DNA of 64,000 nt from Serinus canaria (GCF_022539315.1 NC_066343.1:36547146-36611145), one strand, 5' to 3'; positions 1 through 13,568 are shown, counted from the stretch's first letter. Notes: generated by a model from the sequence alone, not told the origin. Numbers and translations: made by a program.

Positions 1-3000
1 CATTGTTCTCAGAGCACATTTCTGCGGTTTTAATAAATGTATTTATGTAACAAATAGGAATATACTGATCAGCCCATTATGTTTGATTTGACACTGCTGA
101 TCACTTGCATGCTTGCAGGTCATCTTGCCACATGCTTCTGTAAATGTTTTGCAAGTTAATTATCTTAATGACCATGGATCTGCTGGAAAGCAAACAGTAC
201 TGGCAAATCAAATGACATTACAGAAGTGGGTTCTATGATTTGCTTGTCCATTCTGAAGTGCTGAGAATTTTATGAAAAGCATTTCTGAAGCATCTCACAA
301 CTTTTCTTATCACAAATAACAAATCATGAAGCTCTGTGTGTAGCAGGGCCAGTTGCCTTAGTAACAGCATCACCCCACTTCCTCAAGAGAAGTGCCAAGT
401 CTCTGTGCTTGAGGCACTGAGATCTCTTTGCAGTTTCTGTTAAGCCATAGCTTTCCCAGGGAAGAATATCAACTTATTTAACCAGTCTGAAGAAGAATTA
501 TATGCAGAGAAATTTTTCTGAGGTTTCATTTCACTTCACCTCCTGTTAAATATGCTCCTTCTTGAAGAAAGAGGGGTTAAGTCAATTGTCATCTACTATG
601 CAGTCTTAAAATTTTGAGATATACAGGTGGTCAAACATCCATATAGAAGTAAAACTTTTTACTGAATTGTATCATATGTTAAAAAAGAAAAAAGGAAAAA
701 AAAAGCATTGAATACACTGTGGGCTGTAAAGATGCAAATGAATGAATGTTAGAGTGTTCTTGAAGCTTGCATGGATACTAGGAAACTTTATGTTATTTTG
801 CACACAAAAATAGATTTTCAGTTTTAATTAGTGATTTTGTGGCTTGTTAGCATTACTAGGAAGCATATTTCAGTGATCTGTGTAACCCTAAGGCAAGAGT
901 CATTTTGAACAGCAGGGGCAATCTCAGAAGTACAGCTAATCAATTGGAAACCAGCAACTCATGTCTTTAAAATTGCTTTATAAGGATAATTAAGACAAAT
1001 TTCTGGCTCTAAACCATTTATCAGGAGGGGTTTTTTGGGTTTTGGTTCCTTGTTTTCATTTTCTTTTTTTTAATGCTTATTATTATCTTGAACACAAAAT
1101 TTTGATAAATAAAAAACACAAAACATATATGTGTTTCATTATAAAGAACTTGATAACCCTGAATTACTAAGAAAGCCAAACCAGAAACAAAAAAAAATGC
1201 AAAAAGCTAACCCAGCCAAACCAAACCAATTGGTAATCTCTTACAAGGTTCTTCTACCGGAAGCCAGTGATTAAAAGTTTATTTTACCTTTTTATCTACC
1301 TTCTTCATCTTATGTAGAGGTACAAAGTTAGAGATTAAAAAAAAAAAATTGAAAGTAAACATTCAATTTTCAGAGAAAACTTATTTTTTTTAAATTTAAC
1401 CCTCTGCAGAAAAATCCTAAATATTTTTGACAGTTGGTAGGAAGGAAAACATTCTGAAAAAAAAGATACTTGAGCATATATCTAAGTGAATTTCCTTCAT
1501 CAGTTATATCTTAAGTTCTCTTTCCATAAAAGTATTGTAACTAGCACTAAATTATTAGTAAGTCCGAATGAAATCTAATATGACTTAGGAAGAAAAGGGA
1601 AAATATATGCAATTTAAAGCCAAATGCTGAGAACATTTCACATTTTTTGGAAAATTTGGTGAATTTACTGTCTTTTGAAGGTAATATGAAGGCCGTAGGT
1701 AGTTGAAAGCAACTGTGACACCCAGCCATATTTGAAGCAGCATCTTATAGTAGCCCATATTTAGAACAGTTAGCCTAAATGAATTTAGTGTATTTTTTAA
1801 AACAGTATTCATTTCAAAATCATGTTTGAAAACTGTTTGGATTCAAAACAAGTCTTGCAAGAGCAAGTAGAAAATAGAGATTTTAAGCAGTCTTTGCTTA
1901 ACCAAGTAAAATTAAATTTCTTTTAAATTGGATGAGAAATATTAGAAAGGTCTAAAAATAAAAAAAAATAGGCCAAGACTTCATGGTGACATAAAGCTAT
2001 CAAAAATGATTCATTGCACTGTAAGGCTTTATAGTGTAGTTTCCAGCAACAGAAATTTCTTCATGGACAAAGAAAAAAGGAATAAACAACTCACAACCTC
2101 TTTGGATCTTCCCAGTACATCTCTTAGTATAATCTGGATAACATGAGATGAACAAGACAAACTTGAAAAGTGGTTCTATCAATATGTTTTTCTTGAATTC
2201 CACACTTATTAGAACTTCAAAATGTTCTTAATTCAGATTTTGGTCTGGATTAACCTTAAAAGTAGGGTATATGTCCTAGAATACAGTTTGTAATCTTTGT
2301 TGATAGAGGAGTCAAGGGTTTCTGATAGGAACAATCATTCTATCCCTTAAGCCTAAGTGAATCACCAAAATATCAAAATAACATCAGCAACAAATGCCTG
2401 TTCTTATTTTTTTAATAAAATGTATAGAATAATGTGAGATAATTGTCAGAAGAGGCACCTGGATATCTCTCCTGCAGCATTCTTATTTGCCCGTCAAATA
2501 TTACCTGTCCTAGAGGTATACATATGGAGTTAAGAACACCTCGGTACAAGAGACTATTTTCTGAATATCATTTTGCACACTCTGCATGATGAACCTCTGG
2601 GCTTAACAGGATGATTTCTGACTTCTCACTTGAGTCCAGGCATTTCAAATCAAGAAATTCTAGTCTCCAAATTTTAGTTAATCTTCTGCAGCTCGTACTC
2701 TGATAGTGCAGCTGAGACTGACATGCTAACCTAATTCTTAAAGTAGAAATACTGAATTGACAAAAATTTCTGACTGCTGAAGTATACCAGAAATAATCAG
2801 CAAGATTTAATCAGCAAAATATTGCATTTAGTAATTATCAGCCTCATGATTCCATTCCAACAACTTGCTTTTAATACCTTTTATACATACACATACATTA
2901 CTACGACTAATTCAAAGTACTGTCAACACTGGAGGGAATAGAGAAAAAGAAAATAAAATAATTAATATGATGAACTCAAGACCTGTTCACGACTATGGAT

Positions 3001-5724
3001 ATGTAAAATCTCATTACTTATTTTCAGTATAGACAAATATATTGTCATTTTATCAGGAAAATTCAGATAAATTTTATTCAAAGACAAACTATTACAAAAA
3101 TTAAAAGTCTGGGAGAACAGGATTACTTTAATTTCTGCATCATTACAGAAGACCTAAATTATATGTGTATTTAATCTCAAATAACTGCTTTCAGGCGCAT
3201 ATTTTCTGGCATGCAGTAAAATGAGGGGTCTCTCAAGCTGTTGTTGTGCAAAATGGATTAACAATTGAAGAAATTCTGTTATAATATTTATAAACAAATG
3301 TTAAGTTGAGGGGAGAATAAACTAAGCACCAGGATGAGATGGCATGCATTATTGAACAGGAACATACAGAGGCAGAATATATTAACATACTGTCCAAATT
3401 TTATGAGACTTACTCTACTAACAGTTCTTTAGGGTTTCAGCAGGTGGTTATCCTAAAAAAGGGTGAATATTTAATAGATAAATACTTTAAGGAACATTAA
3501 ATAAGAGACATGCTTTCTATTAACAAAAAAAAAGATTACAAACTTGGGTTGTATCCCATACCTAGGCGATTATAGGATTTTTGCCCATAAAATGTACCAA
3601 GATCTATTACATAGTGGATTATATGAACTAGTTTGAATTAAACACATAAAAGCTAGTGTATGCTACCTTTTATGGAAGGATCAACATGTTTTTCCTTTGG
3701 TTACCAACATCAGACTACTTAAAGTTTAAAATAATTAGGCAGCCACCTAATTCAGCATTTTTTTCAACTTCACAGCTAACTCCTAGAGTAATTATTGTGT
3801 TGCATTTGTGGATTCCAGGCTGAAGTGTCTGATCAATAATTAAAGCCATAATTTCAAAAGCCATAAATGAACTCTTCAAATACAATTTCACTAAGTCAAA
3901 GAATTTTCCAGCTACTGAGCGACAGTGGGATACTACAAATAATTTACTTTAAAAATCCACTGCTGCGTCTTGTAGCCAATATAAATTTGCAGAAGAAGAA
4001 AGGATGTTGATTTTGTTTACTAACTCCATTAACTTCTCTTTCACAAGTAATATTCTTTCCCAGTAAATATCCCTTGATACTTCATTTAAAGTCCAAAGGA
4101 ACCTCTCTGCATTAAATTATTCCATTACACATCATGAAAACTGGTCCTAGCATTTATATGTCTTGTCACAAAAGGCACAAAAAACCCTTTCAAGCCAATT
4201 ATAGAACTTTTTGAGGTAAAGACTTATTTACTGGTCAAGAGATATAAGTCACTGCAGAGTGAAAGATGAAGGCATGATTTTTGCTAGCTGCTTATCATGC
4301 GAATTGGGCTATCAAGCCTCCAGCTGTGCAAAACATGTTTTTTTCTTTGAAGCTCAAATTACTAAGCAAGGATACTGTCCCAGTCTGAAGTGTGAAAAGC
4401 AATACTGGGTAAAAATTAGAAATTATGCTATTAAAGACACTTGCTTCTGGTTTATCCAAGAAGGAAATGCACAAACCTATTTTGTATTTGAGAAAAAGGC
4501 TTATTGTAAAATAAAAGCAGAGGTGAAATACAAAAAAGACTGTAGTCTCAGTTCTTTGTTATTGGCATCATGTAATTCTGAGTACTCCAGCAGAACAATC
4601 TCAGCTTTTCATAACAGCAAAAGAAAAATTTAAACATTTATGAGGCTAATTAGAACATAAGTCATTACTAAGAGGTAGAGACAAGAAGCAACATCTCCTC
4701 TGGGAAGTCTCTTTAGGTGTATCTATTACATCTCCAGCACTCTCAGGGTCAGGACTTCAGCTATATCATGTGCACTGACCATCTCAAATTTTAGGTCACC
4801 GTATTCTAATTTGGTGTATGTTGGGTTTATTCCACCTGTGTACTATTTTAAAATATTACCATTAAAAAAACCCAAAACAACAAAAGTCTTAACATATTTC
4901 TCTCCAAAATTTTATTTCAAATTTCTTTAATCACATTCAGTTGTGTCTTTTCTCACGATTATCTTTTAATATATAAATAAACTATTAATTAAAGCCAACA
5001 AAAAGTCAACATCCCACACCAAATATTTTATAGGGCAATTTCTTTTTATCAGATATTTTTGCTACGGGAAAAGAGAGGGGGTGAAAAGTTGCTAAATGCA
5101 TGTAAAGGTACATAAAAGTATTTTTTCACACCCTACTATTAAGTCTATTTTTTCTTAACTCTCCTTGAAAAAATTAAAATATAGATCATAAATCTGCTAA
5201 GAAAGTACAAGAAATTTTTTCAGTAAAAAATCCCACAAAAACCCCAAAACAAGACAAAACAAACCCCAAATCATCTTAGTTTCTTGGTTTACTAAAAGGG
5301 TATAAGTGAACACATTAGAATATATTTTGTACTTATGAGTAAAAAAATTAAGTCATAGTTGCAATATTTAGGAAGCATAACAATATCTGGGATTTTTTAT
5401 TAGATTTTTAATAGTTTTTGGTCAGCCATTTTTCAGGAAATTATCAGGACACCTGTTAAAACCCACACTTGTAATTTTAACTTTTTTTGTGTGAAGTTTT
5501 CAAGCATTTCTCATCCCAAAGTATGTGAAACTTGAAATCAGAAGGCAACTCCAACATCAGCCCTCTTTCAAGCATACATCACTAAGAACTTGGTACTAAA
5601 TTGGCAGCAAAATAATTCTTGTTTCAAAGCATGCTCCAAAATCCTCCATAATTAGAACAAGAATTTGGATCAGATAATGGGAAAATCACAGCCTGAGGAA
5701 GAAATATGTTGCTGTCAGGATAAT
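1..5724. other. AT-rich DNA without a supported gene
   Basis: No clear repeat and no convincing coding region. The 124-codon frame at 4259-4633 has no splice signals or recognisable domain. One exon-like piece (3976-4046) is discussed under findings. Confidence 0.6.
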
Positions 5725-5940
5725 TATCATTCCCTGAGAGGCTCCAGAATAGGTTGCCCAGAGAAGCTGAGGATGCCCTATCCCTGGACATATGCAAGAC
5801 CAGGTCGGCTGGAGCCCTGAGTGATGAGCCCTTCTACGAGACTGTCCCTTCTACTACTGTTCCATCCCCATGGTGAGGGGATTGAACTAGCTATCCTTTA
5901 GGTCCCTTCTAACCCTAACTGTTCTCATTCTTTGGAATAA
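5725..5940 (+). mobile_element. CR1 LINE 3' end
   Basis: The sequence from GAGAGGCTCCAGAATAGG through GGCTGGAGCCCTGAG to TTCTAACCCTAACTGTTCTC follows the conserved CR1 3' tail, with the terminal ATTCTTTG-type repeat decayed. It is a 5'-truncated copy, the usual fate of CR1 insertions, and has no coding capacity. Confidence 0.85.
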
Positions 5941-6259
5941 AGAATATCAGCCCATGCCTGAAATATTTTGCTCTATCAGTTCTGCTAGCCAATGTACTGT
6001 AGAGCAATGTAAAACACCTTATGATTTGCCATGGGCTGTAATTTATTTATGCATTTCTAGTACTATGCTGGGGCATTGGAGGGCACTGACTATTATTAAA
6101 GTCATAACATAAAACAAGAAATTACTTTTAAAATGAAAATCATATTTCCCAATTTAAGCAACAATTTTGTCTTGCCCAGATAAATTATAGATGGTGAGAC
6201 ATAGACACACAAAAATCGTGTTTTGTTACTGTTACCAATTAGAAGTAATAAGCTTCTGG

Positions 6260-6264
<5 letters not shown>

Positions 6265-6292
<28 letters not shown>
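6265..6292. repeat. (TA)14 microsatellite
   Basis: Uninterrupted alternating TA, flanked by TTTT and AAAA. Shorter TA-rich runs occur at 8101-8127, 15471-15493 and 25217-25240. Confidence 0.95.
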
Positions 6293-6297
<5 letters not shown>

Positions 6298-9200
6298 CAC
6301 ACAAATACTGGAGAAACAACTACTGCTATTAAAAAAAAAGAAAAGTCATAACTGTTGGGGACTCTGGCTGAGATATAAAATGGTTTGGGTCTGTGTAAAG
6401 CCTGGGTCATGACTCCTGAATGTGAGAGCTGCTTAACAGTTGTAGTGTGCAGATAACTGATTGAAAGTACTTTCAAGACCTGGGGGAAGTAGGGAGAAAA
6501 AGCCTAAGGGAATATAAGTTTTGTTTGGTTTGTTTATTTATAGCCACCACCTTTCCCTCTGAAATTGATGGGACTATTATACAGGCTCATTGTATAATAC
6601 ACCAAAGACTGGACTTTTACTATTTAAGCTTCTGGTACCAAGACTTTTCAATATATGTGCACTGGTTCTTTATACATTTCCATCAGGGTTGTATATGTAT
6701 GCTCTGCCTCTTTATTTATTGCCGTGTTTTTACAGTACTTGGGACTTAATTCTGTGTGTTGGTGCAACATAGAACAGTCTTGTCTTTCTCTCCAATTAGA
6801 TTTTCCAAAGTGCTACAAGGAATAATAAGAGCAATTTGTTACACAAGAACTCTCACTCAGCTCTTTTTTTCAATAGACAATTAGTTCTTACTCTCAACAA
6901 CGTCTTCAGTTTTTTAAATCTGACAGATTAAATATAAACAGAAAACCAATTGCTTCTTTACTAACAGTAAAAAAACTAACTGAAAAATAACTGTTGTATT
7001 AAAAATAATTTTCCAGTTCTGATGGTTTTAAAAATCTGTCAGGTCCACTGTCTCATTTCTTCTTTGACTTCAGCGTCTTTTTACATGCACAGAGACTGCC
7101 AGAAGAGACCCAAAAAAAAGAAAATCTGAAGAAATATATCAGTGGCAGATATTTTGAGTTATCAATACCCTTGATTTTTGTCATGGACAGAAGGGAGGTA
7201 TAGAGAAAAATCAGACATTACTATAATACTGCCATCCAAATAGTATGGATTTTCTGAAACCTGTTAGAGATACCATTGCACAAACCAGGTTTAGTTTCAA
7301 CATATTTTTCTCTGGCCCTTATCAGGAAAATGCAAATATTTTCTACCTTTTTTTCATGGGTAATTGAATTTGTTTTTTATTTTGATGAATAAACAGAATA
7401 CATTTATTCATTTATTGGTTTTGGTTATTTTTTTTTTTCTTTTTTAGCCAGGCTTCCGGTAGCTTTACTTACTAGCTCTGTTGATTTCCATCCTTTTTCC
7501 AACTTTATTTTCACAGGAGCCAAAATCAAACGCAGTTTCCTTAGGTTGTCTTACCAATGGCTTCCTTTATTTCTTCTGTTTTCCTTCTAAATGTATTTCA
7601 TTTGCAACCTGATCTCCAGTCTTTCTGAGTGCCTAGAGCACCTGTTGCTGATTTATTATCTCACAGAGGCTTGCCAACAGCTGTTCTTTCTCTTTGCTTA
7701 TAGCTTGTGAGAGGTGCCAGCACATTTGGGTTGTGCAGGCAGCCCGATGGGTGTGCAGATTACACAGTATAACTCAAACTAAACAGGGCACATCCCAGGT
7801 AGGGAGGGGGAAGAACCAGAAAAAAAGAAGCTTAATTTCTAGTTTTAATACAAGTAGTATTTTTTTTTTCAAGCCAAACCTAAGGACTTTACTGTGTGTA
7901 AACATATCTCATTAGTAACATTTACCTATCACAGATAACCTGCTATATAGGTTTGGTAACTAGTGTGCTTTGAGTGTTTTTCCAGCAGTTCTGAAACTTT
8001 TAACCACTTATTTAATGTTTTCCTGATTTGTTTTTTTATAGCAGCCAGCATCACCCTAGCTGGATGTTGTATCTAAAATATACTTTGTTACTATACATAT
8101 GTGTATATATATATAATGTGTATATGTAGCAGAATGCAGATCTGTGCAGTTGCAATTAATAGTCTTCATAATGTTCCTTGCAGTTATTTTATATTTATTT
8201 CTGTCTCTGAATCTTCTTAGTGAGTTATATTGTATATTCAAGAGGACTTTTATTTTTGTTTCTGTTGTGAGTTGTGTTGCAGTACTTCTCTACATCATAA
8301 AAATAGAAGTTCCCAGATTTTTTTGACTCATTAATTTGTATTAGAGCTAAGAAAAACAGACTATAAAAACGAAGAGATTAGTGTTTGTCAGGTGAGATAC
8401 AGTAAAAACTTGGAGAAGGGCTCAACTGACTAATAATAGCCAGAGGCTAAGAGCCTGCTTCTGCAGTGTTTCTACTCTCACCTCACTTCATGACACCCAT
8501 GATAAAGAAATTATTCTGTTGAAGTTCCTGTGTACGAGTAAAACATAATTCAGATACACTCACTGCCAAATGGATAGTTATTATTTTTTCTTTCAAGATA
8601 ATTGAAGGTTGTATTTACAAAACTGGGTAGGAGTCACACTCCAGGAACAACGCAGAACTGTAGACTGTTAAACAGCACAAGCTTTTCTGAATTAAGCTTG
8701 CCTTTCAGCAAGTTTCTCAGTTAAGTTAATCAATCCATATGTTCAAAAAATAACAGTCTGATAAGATTTGGGATTTATCAGAAAGTACTCATATAAATAT
8801 ACAGACTTGACTGTTTCACATATGGTAAATGGCTTAAAAATTGTAAGATTTTTTTCTAAACTTTTTACACTTTGAGATTTTACACATGTACCTTGCTTCC
8901 ATCATTTCACCATCCCCATCCCCCCCCTCAAAAATGAATTTGCAAGACTATTTGCAATTCCAGCAGGACTACTATTCTAGAAAAACTACTTTAAGTCCAC
9001 AGATTTTAGATCCAAATACTCTAGATATAAAAATACGAAGTGAATAATAAGTTCTATATAGCATTGTTTGCTCTGTCTGGAAGAAACAACCCTTTTTATA
9101 CAGTGGAAACTTCTATATAGGGAATAAATATAGGGAGATTTGACACTATCTCTACCTTAGGAACAAGTACTCATAAAAAAGAGTAAAATCTAACTACAGA

Positions 9201-9705
9201 AAGATAGGGAAATCTTCTAAAGCCAATTGGTTAACAAAAAAAAACAAACCCCGAACTTGCAAGAGATTAACTCTATATGGGTAACATCTATATAAACATA
9301 TACTGTCATTTTTACTGCTGTCTTGTCATTAGATAAAAGAATAAAACAGGCCAGATAGGATATTGGAAGATGTTTACTAATCTCTGTTGTGTTGCTGTGT
9401 GTTCTTGTCTGAGTTAATCTGAAAAGCTTCCTCCTTGGCAGAGGTCAAGAAGTGAACAATACCCCAGAAGTCTTATCTAAATTGAGTATTAGCTCCATTT
9501 TCATGAAGTCACTTTGTTACTTTCTGTAAGCTCAGCATGAAGAATAGTGTTAATCTTGCTGGTCCCCTTATCAGATAGCAACAAGACAGTGTCATCATCA
9601 TAGAAGTAACTAAAAGATTTATCAAAGCTGAGAAAGAGGAATTATATGCACACTAAAAAATGTAATAAACATTTGAACAGCTCCAATACTGGTTGTGGCA
9701 TTTGA

Positions 9706-9832
9706 GGGGAAAAAACCCAAAAAAGCAGCCTCCCTCCCCACCACTCAAAACCCACAAACAAAACAGCCAACCAACCAACCAACCAAAAAACCACCCCAAA
9801 AAAACCAACAACAAAACAAAACCAAATTAAAA
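9706..9832. repeat. A/C-rich low-complexity tract with (CCAA)n
   Basis: The + strand is nearly all A and C, with five CCAA units near 9769-9788. The minus-strand hydrophobic frame over it is a composition artefact. Confidence 0.9.
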
Positions 9833-10038
9833 GCACCAGCAACATTTGTGGTTTTAAGTTGTTGTATTCTTTAGCTAAGATTGCAATCACAGCAATACTA
9901 CATTATTAATACAGATATCTGCTTTCACTGATATTGTACTGAACATATGTATGTGAAATAGGTTCTCTGAGTTGAACATCAGATGTATATTTCAACATCT
10001 TATCTGAGGAGGAAAGTAGTTTATTTGTAAAATTATAG

Positions 10039-10133
10039 AAAAAGCATCCCTATTTGATCAGGGGCCATTAAATAAAATTGGTGAGAGAAAAGAAAAAAAA
10101 TCCATCTGTGTGACTCTTGCCTCTGAAAGAAAG
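10039..10133 (+). CDS. Internal coding exon, probable upstream part of the same gene
   Basis: After the acceptor ending at 10038 the frame is open for 31 codons (entry with 2 bases) and stops exactly at a strong donor, AAG|GTAAGC. The other two frames contain stops. The peptide is lysine-rich and includes LNKIGERKEKKSICVTLA. It exits in phase 0, which fits the exon beginning at 10621. A later acceptor at GATCAG|GGG would give a shorter phase-0 exon. Product unknown. Confidence 0.5.
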
Positions 10134-10620
10134 GTAAGCATTATTAAGTTATAATTCCAAGGAAATTAAAACCTGAAATTCTTGTAATGTGATTATTACT
10201 GACATTTTTTTCATTCTCAGACTTTGGCTTCATTAGGAAAAGCAAGACAAAATTGATCACCTTCCAACCCACATCAATTTCTCTTGGTGGATATTAATTT
10301 AAAGGAAAAAATCCATCCATATTAGCTATCTGAGAGACAATGTATGCCTTAATAAACATGATTACTGTTCAGAACTTGGCACATTTTTTCTTTATTTAAT
10401 GTTGCAGAATGAATGTGTATAGTTACAGAGAGCTGTCAGAGGAAACAAAATTTTTAAGATAATCACAGTGCAGAAGCCATTTAACCATACTGTGGCTCTT
10501 TAATTTTAATAGTTTCATTCTGAAAGAGTTTATAATTATATGAAAGAAACTTGAATTATGTAGGAATTTTGGTGAAGTAGTACATTCATAAATTCCATTG
10601 CTAATGTGGCAGCTTCCAAG

Positions 10621-10740
10621 TCAATGATTTGTTTCAAGAAGACAAATCCCATATCATACCTCAAGATAGCACTGACATTTCTTGACTTAACACTACATCA
10701 AGGAGTGTTGGAAAATGTTAACGATAGGTCTAAGAGAGAG
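10621..10740 (+). CDS. Internal coding exon, probable upstream part of the same gene
   Basis: Forty uninterrupted codons end at a near-perfect donor, GAG|GTAAGT at 10741. Two acceptors are possible: after 10612 (entry 2) or after 10620 (entry 0); the second keeps phase with the exon ending at 10133. The peptide has an amphipathic stretch, ISYLKIALTFLDLTLHQGVL, typical of an alpha-helix. The downstream intron opens into a T/G-rich tract. It exits in phase 0, while the next clear exon needs phase 2, so one exon between them is not found. Confidence 0.5.
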
Positions 10741-10799
10741 GTAAGTACCTAGTTTCAATACTATGTGGTGATTTTAAAAGATTTTAAGCTTAATTTTGA

Positions 10800-11046
10800 T
10801 TTATTTTGTGATTTTTCTTTATGGTTTTTTAATTTTTTGTGTTTGTGTTTTTTTGTTGAGTTTGGGTAGGGTTTTTTTTGTTGTTGTTGTTCTGTTTGGA
10901 GTGGTTTTGTTTTGTTTTAGTTTGTCTGGGCTGTTTGTGGCCTTTGTTTTTTGTGGTTTGTGTTTTGTTGTTGTTGTTGGGGGTTTTTTTGTGAGGGGAG
11001 GAGGGTTGTCAGTTGTGTTGGGATTTTTTTCTTTTCTCCTTTTTCT
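10800..11046. repeat. T/G-rich low-complexity tract
   Basis: The + strand is almost free of A and C for about 240 bases, with G runs (GGGGG, GGGGAGGAGGG) and (GTT)n blocks. Opposing frames are pure composition effects. It starts about 60 bases after the donor of the exon ending at 10740. Confidence 0.9.
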
Positions 11047-11270
11047 ATATTGATACTTTGTGTTAAGAGATGGAGAAATTTTGTTTCCAGAGTTTATACA
11101 AGACTCTAAAGTGGAACTCAGTTCCAGAGCACAGGAATCCAACGGCGGTTGAGACAAATAAGGATCACCCTTCTTGTGACAGACTGCTGATCTAGAAGAG
11201 CACAGGATCAAGTCACATCTTAGAATCCTGTGAAACAACTTCATATATTCTAGGATACTTAAAACACTAT

Positions 11271-11857
11271 TGTGTTGTGGTGTGAAGCTATATCCTGTCT
11301 CAGGTATGCTAGCTTCTTCCTTTCCCTCCCTCTGCCTTGCCTTGCCCTCTTCCTAATTGCTGTCTGTCAAGTTCCACATTCCAGCAAGGGCATTGTGTGA
11401 TTGGCAGAAGTTCAAAAGATGCTTCTCAGACCTGGGGTCATTGGCCTGTCCTGGTGTCATTGTCCCCTGAGACCCTCCCCCTCCCACCTGGCTGGTGGCT
11501 CACCTGTCCTATCCCTAGCCCCTCCCAATGGGCTTAAAAGGGCACTGGAGCCACGCGGTCGTGGTCTGTTGGAGTTGTTACCGAGATTCAGAACTGTGTC
11601 ACCCTGGAATAAACTCTGGATTTAACCCTCCGGCAGAACCCACTCTCTTTCTCTTCACCATCGTCCGAACTTTTTCCACTAGAGGTAAACTGAGTTTCTA
11701 CTTTGCTTGGACTCATTCTGAGTGCCTAACTGCAACAGCCAGCGAGCCAAAGGTGTCTCTGAGGTGAAATATCCCCAGCAGTCACCTCTAGCTCAGGGCA
11801 CTAAGGCTGGATAAGCCCAGGCACTCTCTACTCGGCAATACTGGGAATTTTATTCCA
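11271..11857 (+). mobile_element. Probable solo LTR (ERVK-like)
   Basis: A GC-rich block in AT-rich DNA, with a TATA-like GCTTAAAAGGG near 11530 and AATAAA at 11608. If the ends are TGTG at 11271 and CCA at 11857, it is flanked by CACTAT and TACTAT, a six-base duplication with one mismatch, as expected for an old ERVK-type insertion. The right end is less certain than the left. Small open frames inside are not genes. Confidence 0.6.
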
Positions 11858-12477
11858 TACTATTGCATGCTTATAGTTACAGAAATGGATTGCCTCCCAC
11901 TAATGTACCCTGAATAGGTTCTTATATCGGTATGTAGTTGCTGAATAGCTTTGCGGATTTTTACTGTGCTACTGGGAGAGTAAAATAATAATCAGTGTAC
12001 GAATCCTAGCCCTATGATCTTATTTTACATTTCTTCCTTACATATAAAAATCCAGTTAGTTAGATTATTTTAAATTCCAGTATCCAAATTATAAAAATGG
12101 TAATGCAAAATTATTGTAAATAAGTAAATTTTTTTTCATGCAATTAGTTAAATAAAATTTAAAGTTTTAATTAAAAAGCCTAAAATATAAGTAAAAATTA
12201 TCTGATAGAAACTTAACATGATAGCTAAATGTTTTCTAGGAAGTAATGCATGATTACGTTGAAGTACAGAAGCCCCTTTCTTTTGAGCATCTTATTTAAC
12301 TTTTAGAAATGAAAGTAATCAAGTGCTAATCTAAGAATACTGCCAGATATTTAGTTTAAAGTATATTCTTTTGCTGTTGTTGGAATATATAGCACAATTG
12401 TTTTTTTACAATGACTGGCATCACTACTTTCTATTTTATTGGAATATAAACTGCAAAATCTCTATGTCTTCCTTCAG

Positions 12478-12652
12478 TCTAAAAACCATGATTGTTGATT
12501 CCAGTCAAAAGAAACAACTGTTCTGGAAGTCTAGTTCAGCATGCTGCTCTGAATTTCTTCAGTATTTCAGTCAGCATCTACCCAAATTGGGAGGAGAAAC
12601 AGATGTTATTCAAATTGGTTTTACAGAGATCATTCAAAAGTTTACCTGGGGA
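12478..12652 (+). CDS. Internal coding exon, probable upstream part of the same gene
   Basis: A strong acceptor (pyrimidine tract then TTCAG) precedes 58 open codons that end at GGA|GTAAGT. The other frames are closed. Residues include CCSEFLQYFSQHLPKLGGET and IQIGFTEIIQKF, a helical solenoid-like pattern by eye. Entry takes 1 base and exit is phase 0. Neither neighbour matches directly, so short exons on both sides remain to be found, or a splice choice is wrong. An ATG-started frame extends further 5', but the splice signal and neighbours favour this boundary. Confidence 0.6.
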
Positions 12653-13348
12653 GTAAGTGGAAATTGCTGTAGAATCTGGCATTATATTTTTATGGAAAAG
12701 GAAAGCTGGTCAATGAGCCTTGAGCAACAAATGTTGCATACTAATAAGATCTTCTCTTAGACATATGAATTTCAAGCCCCCAGTGTTTAGGAAAGGACCA
12801 GTTCTTAGTCTGAAACACAGATTTTAACAGTGCAGTGGAAATACAAGAGCTTACATTTTGTAAATAAACCAAAACCAAACCAGACCCGGTAAAAATTTCT
12901 TCTTTCAAAGTAACAAAACATGTGTTATTATTCTCCAAAAACACAGGCCCTCAGAAGCCTTATGTAGCTTAGCAGCATGTGTAATGAATGAATTTTCAGC
13001 TACTTCTTGCCTGATACAATTACTGGTCCAATAATTTTTCATGCAGTGCACCTAACTAAAAAAAGTGTAGGGACATATACTGTAGGCTGTCATATGTTAT
13101 TGTTGTTAAGGAGAAAGTTCAATTTAAATTTATTTCTCAGTACAAGTCCTTCTCAAGGGATGCAACTTGCGAAATTGTATAAAGGGGGTTAAGCCAATAC
13201 CAGCTTGACTTGACTGCTCTTGCCATCTGTTTATCAAAGTCCTTTCAGCAGTTGTTTTGTGCTCTTCTATTGACTAAAGGATATTAATATTGCTTGACAA
13301 CTCCCTGGTGTATGAAATAAATTTTTATCTCATTTTTTTGCCTAACAG

Positions 13349-13568
13349 CTGTTGATTCATCCTTGCTAACATATTTATGGAACATCCATCCTGTATTTAA
13401 AAGGTGGACATCTTCCACTGTACTTTTGGTGGGAGAACATTGGGCAATGAAGAAAGGCAGCCAGAAGAAGTTAATGGCACAGCTATACAAACAAGACTTC
13501 AATTTTAGTAACCTACACCTCAATCACCCTTCAAAGATGACTTTTCCTTTGACTAAAGAGCCCTTCAT
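13349..13568 (+). CDS. Long internal coding exon, probable upstream part of the same gene
   Basis: The acceptor is a T-rich tract ending CTAACAG at 13348. The frame then stays open for 72 codons and ends in AT|GTAAGT. One other frame stops within a few codons and the third at the seventh. The peptide includes LLTYLWNIHPVFKRW, VLLVGEHW and LYKQDFNFSNL and looks like folded protein rather than chance translation. Entry takes 2 bases, exit leaves 2, compatible with the candidate exon at 24710. I do not recognise the domain. Confidence 0.65.

Larger units (their letters stand above)
5941..10038. other. AT-rich, probably intronic or intergenic
   Basis: Holds two low-complexity tracts (separate entries) and exon-like pieces at 6535-6589 and 7704-7798 that are not firm enough to annotate as genes. 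Otherwise nothing seen. Confidence 0.5.

Noticed and set aside
4259..4633. 124-codon frame with many cysteines
   Set aside because: No good splice sites, no recognised domain, and no flanking exon in phase.
7444..7590. 47-codon open frame after a strong T-rich acceptor
   Set aside because: No reasonable donor before the stop, and it would leave too short an intron to the better piece at 7704.
10819..11244. 141-codon lysine/threonine-rich minus-strand frame
   Set aside because: Produced by the T/G-rich low-complexity tract; no splice or start context.
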